Source: Poindextera sp041691315 (GTDB lineage: Bacteria > Pseudomonadota > Alphaproteobacteria > Caulobacterales > Caulobacteraceae). Taken from it: 64,000 bases of DNA. The stretch lies in NCBI GenBank assembly GCA_041691315.1, contig JBEPUW010000013.1:22255-86254 (forward strand). Direction: 5' to 3'. Made by a program: the position numbers and the translations under genes. The stretch's first letter is position 1. Each line of letters begins with the position of its first letter. The notes beneath the pieces are model-generated. The model was not told the DNA's origin. It was given only the letters and a program-made list of their open reading frames with translations, and searched no databases. Positions 25,002-34,041 of this stretch are shown here, one piece after another.

Positions 25002-25992
25002 AGCCGGCCTGGCGAAACCATTCGAGCGCGTCGGAAAGCCCTTCAGCGTACGGCCGCGCGTGATAGCCCAGCTCGTGTTCGGCCTTTGCGGACGAGAAGA
25101 ACATGTGGTGCCGCGACATCTTCAAGGCGTCGCGGGTCAGGAACGGCTCCTTGTTGGTCAGGTAGGCGACCGCCTCGGTGACCAGGGCCAGCGGATAGAG
25201 CGGCGCGCGCGGCAGGCTGACGGTGGGGGCCTTGCGCCCGACCAGGGCGGCGATCTCGGCCAGCATCTTGCCCAGGCTGACGTCCTGGCCGCCCAGGATG
25301 TAGGTCTCGCCCTGCCGGCCCTTGTCCATGGCCTTGAGATGGCCCTGGGCGACGTCGTCCACATGCACCAGGTTCAGGCCGGTATCGAGGAAGGCCGGCA
25401 TGCGTCCCTCCGCCGCCTCGACGATGATCCGGCCGGTGGGCGTCGGCTTGACGTCGCGGGCCCCGATCGGGGTCGAGGGGCTGACGATCACCACAGGCAG
25501 GCCGTCCGCGGCCATCCGCTCCACCTCGCGCTCGGCGATCACCTTGCTGCGCTTGTAGGCGCCGATGGCCTCGGCGGGCTTGAGCGGCAGGGTCTCGTCC
25601 GACGGGGCCCCGTCGTCCCGGAAACCCAGAGTGGCGACGCTGCTGGTATAGACCACCCGCTCGACCCCGGCGCCCAGCGCCGCGCCCATCACCGCCTGGG
25701 TTCCGCTCAGATTGTTGCGGACGATCTCCTCCGGATCGCGCGCCCAGAGGCGGTAGTCGGCGGCGACGTGGAACACGTAACGGACGCCCTGCATGGCGGC
25801 GGTCATCGAGGCCTTGTCGGCCATGTCGCCGACCACGACCTCGGCCTCCAGGCCCTCCAGGTTCCGGCGCGGGCTGGAGGCGCGCACGAGCAGCCGCAGA
25901 GGGGTTCCGCGCGCCTGCAAGGCCCTGGCGACGGCCGATCCGACGAAGCCGGAGGCGCCGGTGACCAGGGTGAGATCGGCGCCGTCCGGCAC
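24991..25992 (-). CDS. hpnA: Hopanoid-associated NAD-dependent epimerase HpnA
   Basis: A 333-aa extended SDR with TGASGFVGSAVARAL (10-24), the Y-x-x-x-K motif as YKRSK, and YTSSVATLG. Family HpnA proteins are annotated as sugar epimerases or ribosylhopane-related reductases; the exact step is unproven. The start is GTG 25992 with GCGAGG upstream. It is the distal neighbour of hpnJ, 16 bp away. Confidence 0.9.
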   Translation of the reverse strand: MPDGADLTLVTGASGFVGSAVARALQARGTPLRLLVRASSPRRNLEGLEAEVVVGDMADKASMTAAMQGVRYVFHVAADYRLWARDPEEIVRNNLSGTQAVMGAALGAGVERVVYTSSVATLGFRDDGAPSDETLPLKPAEAIGAYKRSKVIAEREVERMAADGLPVVIVSPSTPIGARDVKPTPTGRIIVEAAEGRMPAFLDTGLNLVHVDDVAQGHLKAMDKGRQGETYILGGQDVSLGKMLAEIAALVGRKAPTVSLPRAPLYPLALVTEAVAYLTNKEPFLTRDALKMSRHHMFFSSAKAEHELGYHARPYAEGLSDALEWFRQAGYVH

Positions 25993-26008
25993 GTGGCCTC
26001 GCGTCGCT

Positions 26009-27442
26009 TTAGGCCGCGACCCTGCGGCGCTTGCGCATGAAGTCGAAGAACTCGGCGCCTTCGCGCAGCCGGCGCTGCATCATCCCGGGCACGGTGACCA
26101 TTTCGCCGACCATCGAGCCGATCTTCCGCGGCCGCAGATAGAAGCGCTTGTAGAAGGTCTCGACGGAATCGAAGATCTGGTCGTGGCTGAGGTGCGGATA
26201 GTGCAGCGGCGCGATCTGGTGGCCCTGTTCGTCGACCAGCTCGGCGTGGTCGGCGTCGAGCCAGCCATTCTCCACTGCCTGGTCATAGAGGAAGGTGCCG
26301 GGATAGGGCGCGGCCAGCGACACCTGGATGGTGTGCGGGTTGATCTTGGCGGCCCATTCGACGGTCTTCTGGATGGTTTCGGTGGTCTCGCCGGGCAGGC
26401 CCAGGATGAAGGTGCCGTGGATGGCTATGCCGAGGTCGTGGCAATCCTTGGTGAACCGCTCGGCCACCTCGATGCGCATGCCCTTCTTGATGTTGTAGAG
26501 GATCTGCTGGTCGCCGGACTCGTAGCCGACCAGGAGCAGGCGCAAGCCCCCGTCCTTCATGATCTTCAAGGATTCGCGCGGCACATTGGCCTTGGCGTTG
26601 CACGACCAGGTCACGCCCAGCTTGCCCAGTTCGCGGGCGATCGCCTCGGCGCGCGGCAGGTCGTCTGTGAAGGTGTCGTCGTCGAAGAAGAATTCCTTGG
26701 TCTGCGGGAAGGCCTTCTGCGCCCAGGCGATCTCCTCGATCACATGGCCGACGCTGCGGGTGCGGTAGCGGTGCCCGCCGACCGTCTGTGGCCAAAGGCA
26801 GAAGGTGCAGCGCGATTTGCAGCCGCGGCCGGTATAGATCGAGATGTAGGGGTGCTTCAGATAGCCGATGAAATAGTTCTCCATCACCAGATCGCGCTTG
26901 TAGATCGGCGTGACGAAGGGCAGCGAGTCCATGTTCTCCAGCATCGCCCGGTCTGGGTTGTGGACGATCACGCCCGACGAATTGCGATAGCTCAGGCCCT
27001 TGATGTCCGACCAGGGATGGTCGTCGGCGACCTCCTTGATGGTGAAGTCGAACTCGTTGCGGGCGACGAAGTCGACGGCTGGCGCCGCCTTCATCGAGCC
27101 GTCGGCGTCGACGGCGACCTTGGCCCCGATCAGCCCGGCCTTGAGGTTCGGATTGGCCGCCTTCAGCGCCTCGATGGTCTTGACGTCGGAGGCGAAGGAG
27201 GGGGTCGAGGTGTGCAGCACCGCCAGGTCGAAATCCTTGGCCTGGGCGACCACGTCGCCGATGCTCTGATCGTGCGGCGGGGCGTCGATCAGCTTGCTGT
27301 TCTCGACCAGGGCCGCCGGCTGCGCCAGCCAGGTCGGATACCAATAGGATTTCACCTCCCGGCGCGCCTGGTAGCGCGCGCCGGCGCCGCCGTCGAAGCC
27401 GTCGAAAGAGGGCGCCTGAAGGAACAGGGTACGCAGCATCAT
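26009..27442 (-). CDS. hpnJ: B12-binding-type radical SAM protein HpnJ
   Basis: A 477-aa protein. The N-terminal cobalamin-binding-like domain (about 1-160) is followed by a radical SAM core with Cys208, Cys212 and Cys215 (GCKSRCTFC). FFFDDDTFT and GTFILGLPGETTETI are typical of this family. HpnJ is required for the cyclitol ether head group in Burkholderia, contracting the amino sugar ring. Two start ATGs are adjacent (27442, 27439); GAGG lies better for the second. The 71-bp gap to hpnL is one of the larger ones in the operon. Confidence 0.93.
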   Translation of the reverse strand: MMLRTLFLQAPSFDGFDGGAGARYQARREVKSYWYPTWLAQPAALVENSKLIDAPPHDQSIGDVVAQAKDFDLAVLHTSTPSFASDVKTIEALKAANPNLKAGLIGAKVAVDADGSMKAAPAVDFVARNEFDFTIKEVADDHPWSDIKGLSYRNSSGVIVHNPDRAMLENMDSLPFVTPIYKRDLVMENYFIGYLKHPYISIYTGRGCKSRCTFCLWPQTVGGHRYRTRSVGHVIEEIAWAQKAFPQTKEFFFDDDTFTDDLPRAEAIARELGKLGVTWSCNAKANVPRESLKIMKDGGLRLLLVGYESGDQQILYNIKKGMRIEVAERFTKDCHDLGIAIHGTFILGLPGETTETIQKTVEWAAKINPHTIQVSLAAPYPGTFLYDQAVENGWLDADHAELVDEQGHQIAPLHYPHLSHDQIFDSVETFYKRFYLRPRKIGSMVGEMVTVPGMMQRRLREGAEFFDFMRKRRRVAA

Positions 27443-27513
27443 CTAACCTCAATTCAAGTCCAGGGGGCGCCGCGCGCGGACCGCCCCCGTCCAACTCTGT
27501 CCTCTACGCCGGT

Positions 27514-28506
27514 TCAGGCGTCACGCAAACGCCGACGGCTCTCGGCAAGCTGCCAGCTCAGTAACATAGGGACGCCGACGCAGATGTCGCGGGCGCGCTT
27601 GAGCAAAGATAGCGCCAACGCCGCCTCGACCGGCAGGCCGAACAGCGGGCCGAGCAAGGCATAGGCGCCTTCCTGTACGCCAAGTCCGCTCGGCGCGACA
27701 AAGGCGGCGTTGCGGATGGCGAACATAAGGCTCTCGATCGCCGCTACCGAGGCCAAGGGCAGCGGCCGGCCGATCAAGAACAGAATGAGCCAGGTTCCGC
27801 CGGCCGCGCCGAACCAGGCGAAGATGTGTACGCCGAGCCCGGTCCACAATCGGGCCGGCTGGCCATAGGCCGCCTCGACCACCTTGGTGACCGCCGTGGC
27901 GTGATGGCCGGCCGCCGGCGCCAGGCGGTGAAACAGCCCCTCGATCAGGTTCAGCCCGCGCCGCTGCACGGCGATCAGAACGCCGACCAGGACCGCGGCG
28001 ATGATCAGGCCGCCGGCGATGGTATAGAGCAACCGCTCGCCGCTCTTGGCGGCGAAACCGAGGTGGTTGGCGAGCAGACCGACGCCGACCAGCGTGTAGA
28101 TCAGCTGGGCGACGATCTCGACGGTGGTGTCGACCATGCTGGAACCGAAGGCGACCGCGGTCGAGGTCCCGCCAAGCACCGTGGCCCGCGCGGCGATCAC
28201 GAGGCCGCCCAGCTGCGAGAAGGGCAGCACGTCGGACGCCGCCTCGCGCAGCAGCCGGCTCCACATGAACAGCGGAATCCGCTCGGTGGGCTCGCCAAGC
28301 GCGACCAGCCACCAGGCCATGCCTAGGGGCACGAACAGGCAGAGCTGGGCCGCGATCACCGCCAGAAAGCCCGGAACGCCGATCGGCCGCATGGCCGCCA
28401 GCACGGACCCGAAATTGAAATAGCCGACGACCGCCGTGGCGACGAAGAGGCCGATCACGGCCGCTGCGATGGCCGTCGCCCGGGCGCGGGCGCGTGGATC
28501 GATCAT
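27514..28506 (-). CDS. hpnL: HpnL, UPF0104/LPG-synthase-like membrane protein
   Basis: A 330-aa polytopic membrane protein with about 7-8 hydrophobic segments (AIAAAVIGLFVATAVVGYF, FLAVIAAQLCLFVPLGMAWWL and others) and SQLGGLVIAAR, which is reminiscent of UPF0104/lysylphosphatidylglycerol synthetase TM domains. The C-terminal FVAPSGLGVQEGAYALLGPL is characteristic. HpnL is found in hopanoid clusters with hpnI-K; its role (flippase-like or transfer) is unknown. ATG 28506 overlaps the hpnI stop by 4 nt. Confidence 0.85.
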   Translation of the reverse strand: MIDPRARARATAIAAAVIGLFVATAVVGYFNFGSVLAAMRPIGVPGFLAVIAAQLCLFVPLGMAWWLVALGEPTERIPLFMWSRLLREAASDVLPFSQLGGLVIAARATVLGGTSTAVAFGSSMVDTTVEIVAQLIYTLVGVGLLANHLGFAAKSGERLLYTIAGGLIIAAVLVGVLIAVQRRGLNLIEGLFHRLAPAAGHHATAVTKVVEAAYGQPARLWTGLGVHIFAWFGAAGGTWLILFLIGRPLPLASVAAIESLMFAIRNAAFVAPSGLGVQEGAYALLGPLFGLPVEAALALSLLKRARDICVGVPMLLSWQLAESRRRLRDA

Positions 28507-29648
28507 GTGGCGGCGATCACGCCGTCGCGCTGCACGCGCAACCGATTGCCGCGCCACTGGACCTGATCGCCGAAGATGGCGGCGATGAAGACGCCGAACG
28601 ACATCAGGTCGCGCAGCGGGAGCAGCCAGAGCAGCCCGCGGTCGGAGGACATCCAGCGGCTGAGCCCATAGGCCTGCACCTGGCGCAAGATGACCAGGCC
28701 GGCCAGCAGCACCAGGCTCCAGCCGCTAAATCCGGTCAAGGCCGCGCCAAGCAGGGCCAGCGGCGTGACATGGATGATCACGCTGCCCAGATAGCCCGCC
28801 GGCTGCACCAGTCGGATGGTCCGCGCCCAGCGCAACTCGTGGGCCAGCACCTCGCCGGCGCTGGCCTCGGGAAAGACGTGGTCGATGACCATGGTCGGGC
28901 AGCCGATCCGCAAGCCCTTGGCCCGCACGGCCCGGCCCAGCTCAAAATCGTCGGCCAGGAAATCGGCCAGGTGCTCCAGCCCGCCGATCGAGGCCAGCGT
29001 CTCGGCGCCCAGAGCCATGGTCGGACCGAGGCACGGATTGGCGCCCAGCATCTCGCCGACCAGGACGCTGGGCGCAAAGCGGGTGTTGACGTCAAGCGCC
29101 GCCAGCCGTGACCAGAAGCTTGCCGTCGGTCGTCCGCGATAGAGGCAGTGGACCATTCCGACCCCCGGCGCCTCGAGCGCGGCGACGATGCGGCCGAGCC
29201 CGTCCGGACCCAGGCGAACGTCGCTGTCGCTGATGACGACGATCTCGCCGCGGGCCTGGGCGGCCATGTTGATCAGGTTGCCGATCTTGCGGCTGGTCCC
29301 GTGCATGGTGGGGTCGCTGACCACGACGATATCGCGGTCGGGATGCTCGGCGCGCAAGCGCTCGGCGACCGCCAGGGCTGAATCAGCGGGATCCTGGACG
29401 CCAAGGATAATCTGCACCGGGCCGGCATAGGCCTGGGTGCAGAAACTGACCAGGTTCTCGTAGAGTTCGGGCTCGTCGCCGTGCAGGGGTTTGAGGACGG
29501 TGATCGAAGGCTGCCCGGCCGCCGCCGCCGCCGGCCGGCGCAGAAACCGCCAGGCCGCCCAGGTCGCCAGGCAGGCATAGACCGCGCCGCTGACCGCCAG
29601 GCCAACCACGACGATGCCCAGACCCACGATGATCGAGGCCAGGTTCAT
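28503..29648 (-). CDS. hpnI: Hopanoid glycosyltransferase HpnI
   Basis: A 381-aa ceramide-glucosyltransferase-like GT2 (GT21 type). It has an N-terminal TM segment, SITVLKPLHGDEPELYENL, VISDSDVRLGPD (DxD), FLADDFELG and the HELRWARTIR segment corresponding to the (Q/R)xxRW motif, then C-terminal TM helices. HpnI adds N-acetylglucosamine to bacteriohopanetetrol. It is the first gene after dxs and starts the run hpnI-hpnL-hpnJ. The HpnK deacetylase that normally acts next is not present in this window. Confidence 0.92.
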   Translation of the reverse strand: MNLASIIVGLGIVVVGLAVSGAVYACLATWAAWRFLRRPAAAAAGQPSITVLKPLHGDEPELYENLVSFCTQAYAGPVQIILGVQDPADSALAVAERLRAEHPDRDIVVVSDPTMHGTSRKIGNLINMAAQARGEIVVISDSDVRLGPDGLGRIVAALEAPGVGMVHCLYRGRPTASFWSRLAALDVNTRFAPSVLVGEMLGANPCLGPTMALGAETLASIGGLEHLADFLADDFELGRAVRAKGLRIGCPTMVIDHVFPEASAGEVLAHELRWARTIRLVQPAGYLGSVIIHVTPLALLGAALTGFSGWSLVLLAGLVILRQVQAYGLSRWMSSDRGLLWLLPLRDLMSFGVFIAAIFGDQVQWRGNRLRVQRDGVIAAT

Positions 29649-29674
29649 TCTTCCGCTCCCCGCCGGGTCATCGG

Positions 29675-31489
29675 CTAGGCCGATTGGGCCAGGCGGGCTT
29701 CGATCGTGCGTACGATGTCTGCCGCGCCAAGACCGGCGCGCTCGTACTGTTTGAACGGGTCGTCGTGATCCAGATAGGCGTCGGGCAGCTTCAGGGTGCG
29801 CATGACGAATCCGGTCCGCGCCAGGTCGTTGTTGACCACATAGTCCAGGACATGGCTGCCGAAGCCGCCGATCGCGCCTTCCTCAATGGTGATCAGCATC
29901 CGGTGATTGCGCACCAGCCGGCGGACCAGGGCCTCGTCGATCGGCTTGGCGAAGCGGGCGTCGGCCACGGTGCAGGAGACGCCGCGGCTGTGCAGGTGGT
30001 CCGCCGCCGACAGGCAGGCCTGCAGGCGGCCGCCCAGGCTGAGGATGGCCACGTCCTTGCCTTCGCGCACCACGCGGCCCTTACCGATCGGCAGCACCTG
30101 GCCGCGCTCGGGCATCTCCAGTCCCCAGCCTTCGCCGCGCGGATAGCGCAGGGCGATGGGGCCGCTGTCATGGGCCGTGGCGGTGGCGACCATGTGCATC
30201 AGCTCCACCTCGTCGGCGGGGGCCATGACTGTGAAATTGGGCAGGCAGCAGAGATAGGCCAGGTCGAAACTGCCGGCATGGGTGGCGCCGTCCGCGCCGA
30301 CCAGCCCGGCCCGGTCGAGCGCGAAGCGCACCGGCAGGTTCTGGATCGCCACGTCGTGCACCACCTGGTCGTAGGCGCGCTGCAGGAAGGTGGAATAGAT
30401 GGCGCAGAAGGGCCTGTAGCCCTCGGTCGCCATGCCGGCGGCGAAGGTCACGGCGTGTTGCTCGGCGATGCCGACGTCGAACATGCGGTCTGGAAAGCGC
30501 TGCTCGAACAGGTCGAGCCCGGTGCCGGACGGCATGGCCGCGGTAATGGCAACGACCTTGTCGTCCGCCGCCGCCTCGGTGATCAGCGCGTCGGCGAAGA
30601 CGCGGGTATAGGATGGGGCCTTCGGCGCCGACTTGGCCTGAACGCCCGAGACGATGTCGAACTTGGCGACCGCATGCAGCTTGTCGGCCGAGGCCGCGGC
30701 GGTGTGATAGCCATGCCCCTTCTCGGTGACCACGTGCAGCAGCACCGGCCGGTCCGTCGCGTCGTCGCGGATCGCCGCCAACTCGGTCACCAGCCGATCG
30801 ACGTCGTGGCCGTCTATGGGGCCTATGTAGTGGAAACCCAGCGCCTCGAAAATCGAACCGCTCGGGGTCGTCGCAGGCTCGTCGCCGGCCTTTGGCGAGG
30901 TCAGCGTGTTCAGGTGACGGTGCAGGGCGCCGACCGGCGGGGCGATCGACATGTTGTTGTCGTTCAGGATCACCAGCAGCCGGGTATCGCGCGCGCCGGC
31001 GTTGTTCAGCGCCTCATAGGCCATGCCGGCGCTCATGGCGCCGTCGCCGATCACCGCCACCACGTGATGGTCGCCGCGGGCCAGTTGCCGCGCCACCGCC
31101 ATGCCGAGGCCCGACGAGATCGAGGTCGATGAGTGAGCGGCGCCGAACGGATCGTATTCGCTCTCGGCGCGGCGGGTGAAGCCGGACAGGCCGCCGCCCT
31201 GGCGCAGGGTGGTTATGCGGTCGCGGCGGCCGGTGAGGATCTTGTGCGGATAGGCCTGGTGGCCGACGTCCCAGATCACCCGGTCGCGCGGCGTCTCGAA
31301 GACATAGTGCAGCGCGACCGTCAGTTCGACCACGCCGAGGCCGGCGCCGAAATGGCCGCCGGTGACCGACACCGCCTCGATGGTCGCCTGTCTCAACTCA
31401 TCGGCGACCTGACGCATCTGCTCCGCGGACAGCCGACGCAGGTCCGCCGGCAGACTTATGCTGTCGAGGAGCGGGGTGCTGGTCGGCAT
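29675..31489 (-). CDS. dxs: 1-deoxy-D-xylulose-5-phosphate synthase, short-loop form
   Basis: A 604-aa TPP enzyme. It has DVGHQAYPHKILTGR, the TPP motif GDGAMSAG..NDNNMSI, and the catalytic-site segment DVGIAEQHAV. Most DXS proteins are 620-640 aa. Here the segment between VGALHRHL and GSIFEALGF is about 35 residues shorter than usual, so the linker loop is trimmed. The enzyme makes DXP from pyruvate and glyceraldehyde-3-P, the first MEP step. Its position at the upstream end of the hpn run (27 bp before hpnI) implies a dedicated supply copy. It is not broken: all catalytic motifs are present. Confidence 0.94.
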   Translation of the reverse strand: MPTSTPLLDSISLPADLRRLSAEQMRQVADELRQATIEAVSVTGGHFGAGLGVVELTVALHYVFETPRDRVIWDVGHQAYPHKILTGRRDRITTLRQGGGLSGFTRRAESEYDPFGAAHSSTSISSGLGMAVARQLARGDHHVVAVIGDGAMSAGMAYEALNNAGARDTRLLVILNDNNMSIAPPVGALHRHLNTLTSPKAGDEPATTPSGSIFEALGFHYIGPIDGHDVDRLVTELAAIRDDATDRPVLLHVVTEKGHGYHTAAASADKLHAVAKFDIVSGVQAKSAPKAPSYTRVFADALITEAAADDKVVAITAAMPSGTGLDLFEQRFPDRMFDVGIAEQHAVTFAAGMATEGYRPFCAIYSTFLQRAYDQVVHDVAIQNLPVRFALDRAGLVGADGATHAGSFDLAYLCCLPNFTVMAPADEVELMHMVATATAHDSGPIALRYPRGEGWGLEMPERGQVLPIGKGRVVREGKDVAILSLGGRLQACLSAADHLHSRGVSCTVADARFAKPIDEALVRRLVRNHRMLITIEEGAIGGFGSHVLDYVVNNDLARTGFVMRTLKLPDAYLDHDDPFKQYERAGLGAADIVRTIEARLAQSA

Positions 31490-31570
31490 AGAATCTGACG
31501 CTCCACTAACGGCGCTGAGCTAAACGCCTTCGCGTCGCCCTGTCGAGACGCAAGCAACGCCGCTCAGATG

Positions 31571-31873
31571 TTAGTGTGGCGCGGGCGCCACGGACTGCAG
31601 GGGCCCAACGGGCGTCTGGGCATGGTCTGCCTGGGCCGCCCTGATCACGCCGCGGCAGGGCTCGGACACCTTGTCGAGGTTGCGGACCAGACAGTCGCGC
31701 ACGCCGGGTATGTCAAAGGCCAGCGCATGCAGCCGGCAGTGAACGAAGGCGTCGCGGGTGCAGGCGTTACGCCAGGCCGGATTGATGCTGGCGTTGGCCG
31801 TGACCGGCGCGGCCATGGCGCCGGTTGCGAGAATCAGGGCCGCGGTCGCCATCGCGGTGCGCAACATGATCAT
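31571..31873 (-). CDS. Small exported Cys-rich protein
   Basis: A 100-aa protein with a signal peptide (MIMLRTAMATAALILATGAMAA). It has four cysteines in the pattern ACTRDAFVHC ... VRDCLVRNLDKVSEPC, resembling the Cys-rich GLG1-type repeat (C..D...C ... CL..N.....  C). The two Cys pairs suggest disulfides in the periplasm. It stands alone upstream of dxs on the same strand. Function unknown. Confidence 0.72.
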   Translation of the reverse strand: MIMLRTAMATAALILATGAMAAPVTANASINPAWRNACTRDAFVHCRLHALAFDIPGVRDCLVRNLDKVSEPCRGVIRAAQADHAQTPVGPLQSVAPAPH

Positions 31874-32207
31874 TTACGTCTCCTAACGCCCCACTCACGG
31901 GACCGGCCCACGACAGGCAGCCGGCGCCGATGGGCCATCAGCCCATTTCGCCAAGGTTTTCAGAGGTAGTGGCGCGGGCGACGGCCTGCAACCGGCCTTG
32001 TGTCGTATATGCGTCACGTCAGGTTACCAATCGTTAGCTGCACTGCGGGGCTTCTGCCCCCACGCGCGGCCGTCGCATATGTCGTTGAGCCCGCGCTCGA
32101 GGCCTGCATACTTTTACGTAGAAAACAGTATACGGCGAGGCCGCGCCGGTTGCGGCGGTCGCCCGACCTAGGGTTGGGTCTGCAGGATTTTGATCGAGGT
32201 TTATTGC
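31874..32207. other. Intergenic region upstream of the monooxygenase gene
   Basis: 334 bp with no supported gene. An AT-rich island at about 32108-32135 (a TTTTACGTAGAAAACAG core flanked by ATAC steps) stands out from the GC-rich background and may hold a promoter for the downstream gene. No operator could be assigned. Confidence 0.4.
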
Positions 32208-34028
32208 ATGACGACAACGACGGAGCCGCGGACCGCCGCGACCGGGCCGATCGACAAGAAGGCGCTGCTGGCCAGGTACATCGCCGAACGCGACAAGCGC
32301 CTGCGCGCCGACGGCAACGCCCAGTATCTCGAGTTGAAGGGCAACCTGGCCCACTATCTGGACGATCCCTACACGCCCTTTGTCGAGCGTGAACCGAAGA
32401 CCGACCACGTCACCTTCGCCTTTGTCGGCGGCGGCTTCGCCGGCCTGGTCACCGGCGCGCGGCTGGTCGAGGCCGGGGTCACTGACGTGCGCATCGTCGA
32501 AAAGGGCGGCGACTTCGGCGGCACCTGGTACTGGAACCGCTATCCCGGCGCCCAGTGCGACACCGCCTCGATGGTCTACATGCCCTTGCTCGAAGAGACC
32601 GGGCACATGCCGACCGAAAAGTACGCCCACGCGCCGGAAATTCTGGCCCAGTGCCAGCGCATCGGCCGCCAGTATGGCCTTTATGACAACGCCCTCTTCC
32701 ACACCGAGGTCGAGGCTCTGAGCTGGGACGAGCAAAACGCCCGCTGGGTGATCCAGACCAATCGCGGCGACCGTTTCACCGCCAGCTTCGTCGGCCTGGG
32801 CACCGGGCCGCTGCACGTCGCCAAGCTGCCCGGCATTCCGGGCATCTCCAGCTTCAAGGGCCACGCCTTCCACACCAGCCGCTGGGACTACGCCTATACC
32901 GGTGGCGATCCGAACGGCGCAGCCATGACCAGGCTGGCCGACAAGCGGGTGGCGATCATCGGCACCGGCGCCACCTCGGTGCAGGCGGTGCCGCACCTGG
33001 CCCGCGCCTGTAAGCACCTCTACGTGGTCCAGCGCACGCCGTCGTCGGTGGACGTGCGCGCCAATGTCCCGATCGATCCCGACTGGTTCGCCGGCATCGC
33101 CACCCCGGGTTGGCAAAGGCGCTGGCTGGAGAACTTCACCGCCAACCAGGCCGGCGGGACGGCCGAGGAAGACCTGGTCATGGACGGCTGGACCGACCTT
33201 TCCCGGCGCATCCGCGCCAAGATCGGCGAGTTGCCGCCCGAGGACCGCGTGCCGCTAAAGATGCTGGCCGCCTACGAGGACAGCGACTTCGAGAAGATGG
33301 AGGAGATCCGCGCCCGCGCCGAGGCGGTCGTTCAGGACCGTGAGACGGCGGAAAAGCTCAAGGCCTGGTATCGCCAACTCTGCAAGCGGCCGTGCTTCCA
33401 CGACGCCTATCTGCACGCCTTCAACGAACCCAGCACCCGCCTGATCGACACCGACGGCCAGGGCGTCGAGAAGATCACCGAGAAGGGCTTCGTGGTCGCC
33501 GGCGTCGAATACGAGGTCGACTGCATCATCTATGCCTCGGGCTTCGAGGTCGGCACCGAATACAAGCGCCGCGCCGGCTTCGACCTGACCGGACGCGACG
33601 GACTGAAGCTGTCGCAGGCCTGGGCGGAGGGCATGAAGACCAAGCACGGCATCCATGTGCATGGCTTTCCCAACGCCTTCTTCGTGCAGCCGACGCAAGG
33701 CGCCAACCTGATCTCCAACGTGCCGCACAACCTGACCGAATCGGGCCGCACCATCGCCATGACCGTCAAGCACGCCCTGGACGGCGGCTTCCGCGAGGTC
33801 GAGGTCACAGAGGAGGCGCAAGCCGCCTGGGTGGCCCTGTTGCTGACCGGCATGGGCCGCATGATGGGCGCGCCCGACTGCACGCCCGGCTACTACAACA
33901 ACGAGGGCCAGACCCCCGGACCCGGCGCGCAGCTGAACGTCGGCTATCCGGCCGGCCCGACCGCCTTCTTCAGCTACATCGACGAATGGCGCAGTTCGGG
34001 CGCGTTCGAGGGCCTGGCGTTTTCCTGA
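32208..34028 (+). CDS. Baeyer-Villiger-type FAD monooxygenase
   Basis: A 606-aa flavoprotein with two Rossmann motifs, GGGFAGLVTGARLVEAG (N-terminal FAD site) and IIGTGATSVQAV (NADPH site). They flank the Baeyer-Villiger signature F-x-G-x-x-x-H-x-x-x-W-D (FKGHAFHTSRWDY). GGDFGGTWYWNRYPGAQCDT is the usual second fingerprint. Such enzymes insert oxygen next to a ketone using NADPH. The N-terminal 60 residues are an extension seen in the cyclohexanone/phenylacetone-like long subgroup. The esterase gene follows 13 bp later, implying that the ester product is hydrolysed next. The ketone is unknown. Confidence 0.9.
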   Translation: MTTTTEPRTAATGPIDKKALLARYIAERDKRLRADGNAQYLELKGNLAHYLDDPYTPFVEREPKTDHVTFAFVGGGFAGLVTGARLVEAGVTDVRIVEKGGDFGGTWYWNRYPGAQCDTASMVYMPLLEETGHMPTEKYAHAPEILAQCQRIGRQYGLYDNALFHTEVEALSWDEQNARWVIQTNRGDRFTASFVGLGTGPLHVAKLPGIPGISSFKGHAFHTSRWDYAYTGGDPNGAAMTRLADKRVAIIGTGATSVQAVPHLARACKHLYVVQRTPSSVDVRANVPIDPDWFAGIATPGWQRRWLENFTANQAGGTAEEDLVMDGWTDLSRRIRAKIGELPPEDRVPLKMLAAYEDSDFEKMEEIRARAEAVVQDRETAEKLKAWYRQLCKRPCFHDAYLHAFNEPSTRLIDTDGQGVEKITEKGFVVAGVEYEVDCIIYASGFEVGTEYKRRAGFDLTGRDGLKLSQAWAEGMKTKHGIHVHGFPNAFFVQPTQGANLISNVPHNLTESGRTIAMTVKHALDGGFREVEVTEEAQAAWVALLLTGMGRMMGAPDCTPGYYNNEGQTPGPGAQLNVGYPAGPTAFFSYIDEWRSSGAFEGLAFS

Positions 34029-34041
34029 GCCGAGAGGCGAC

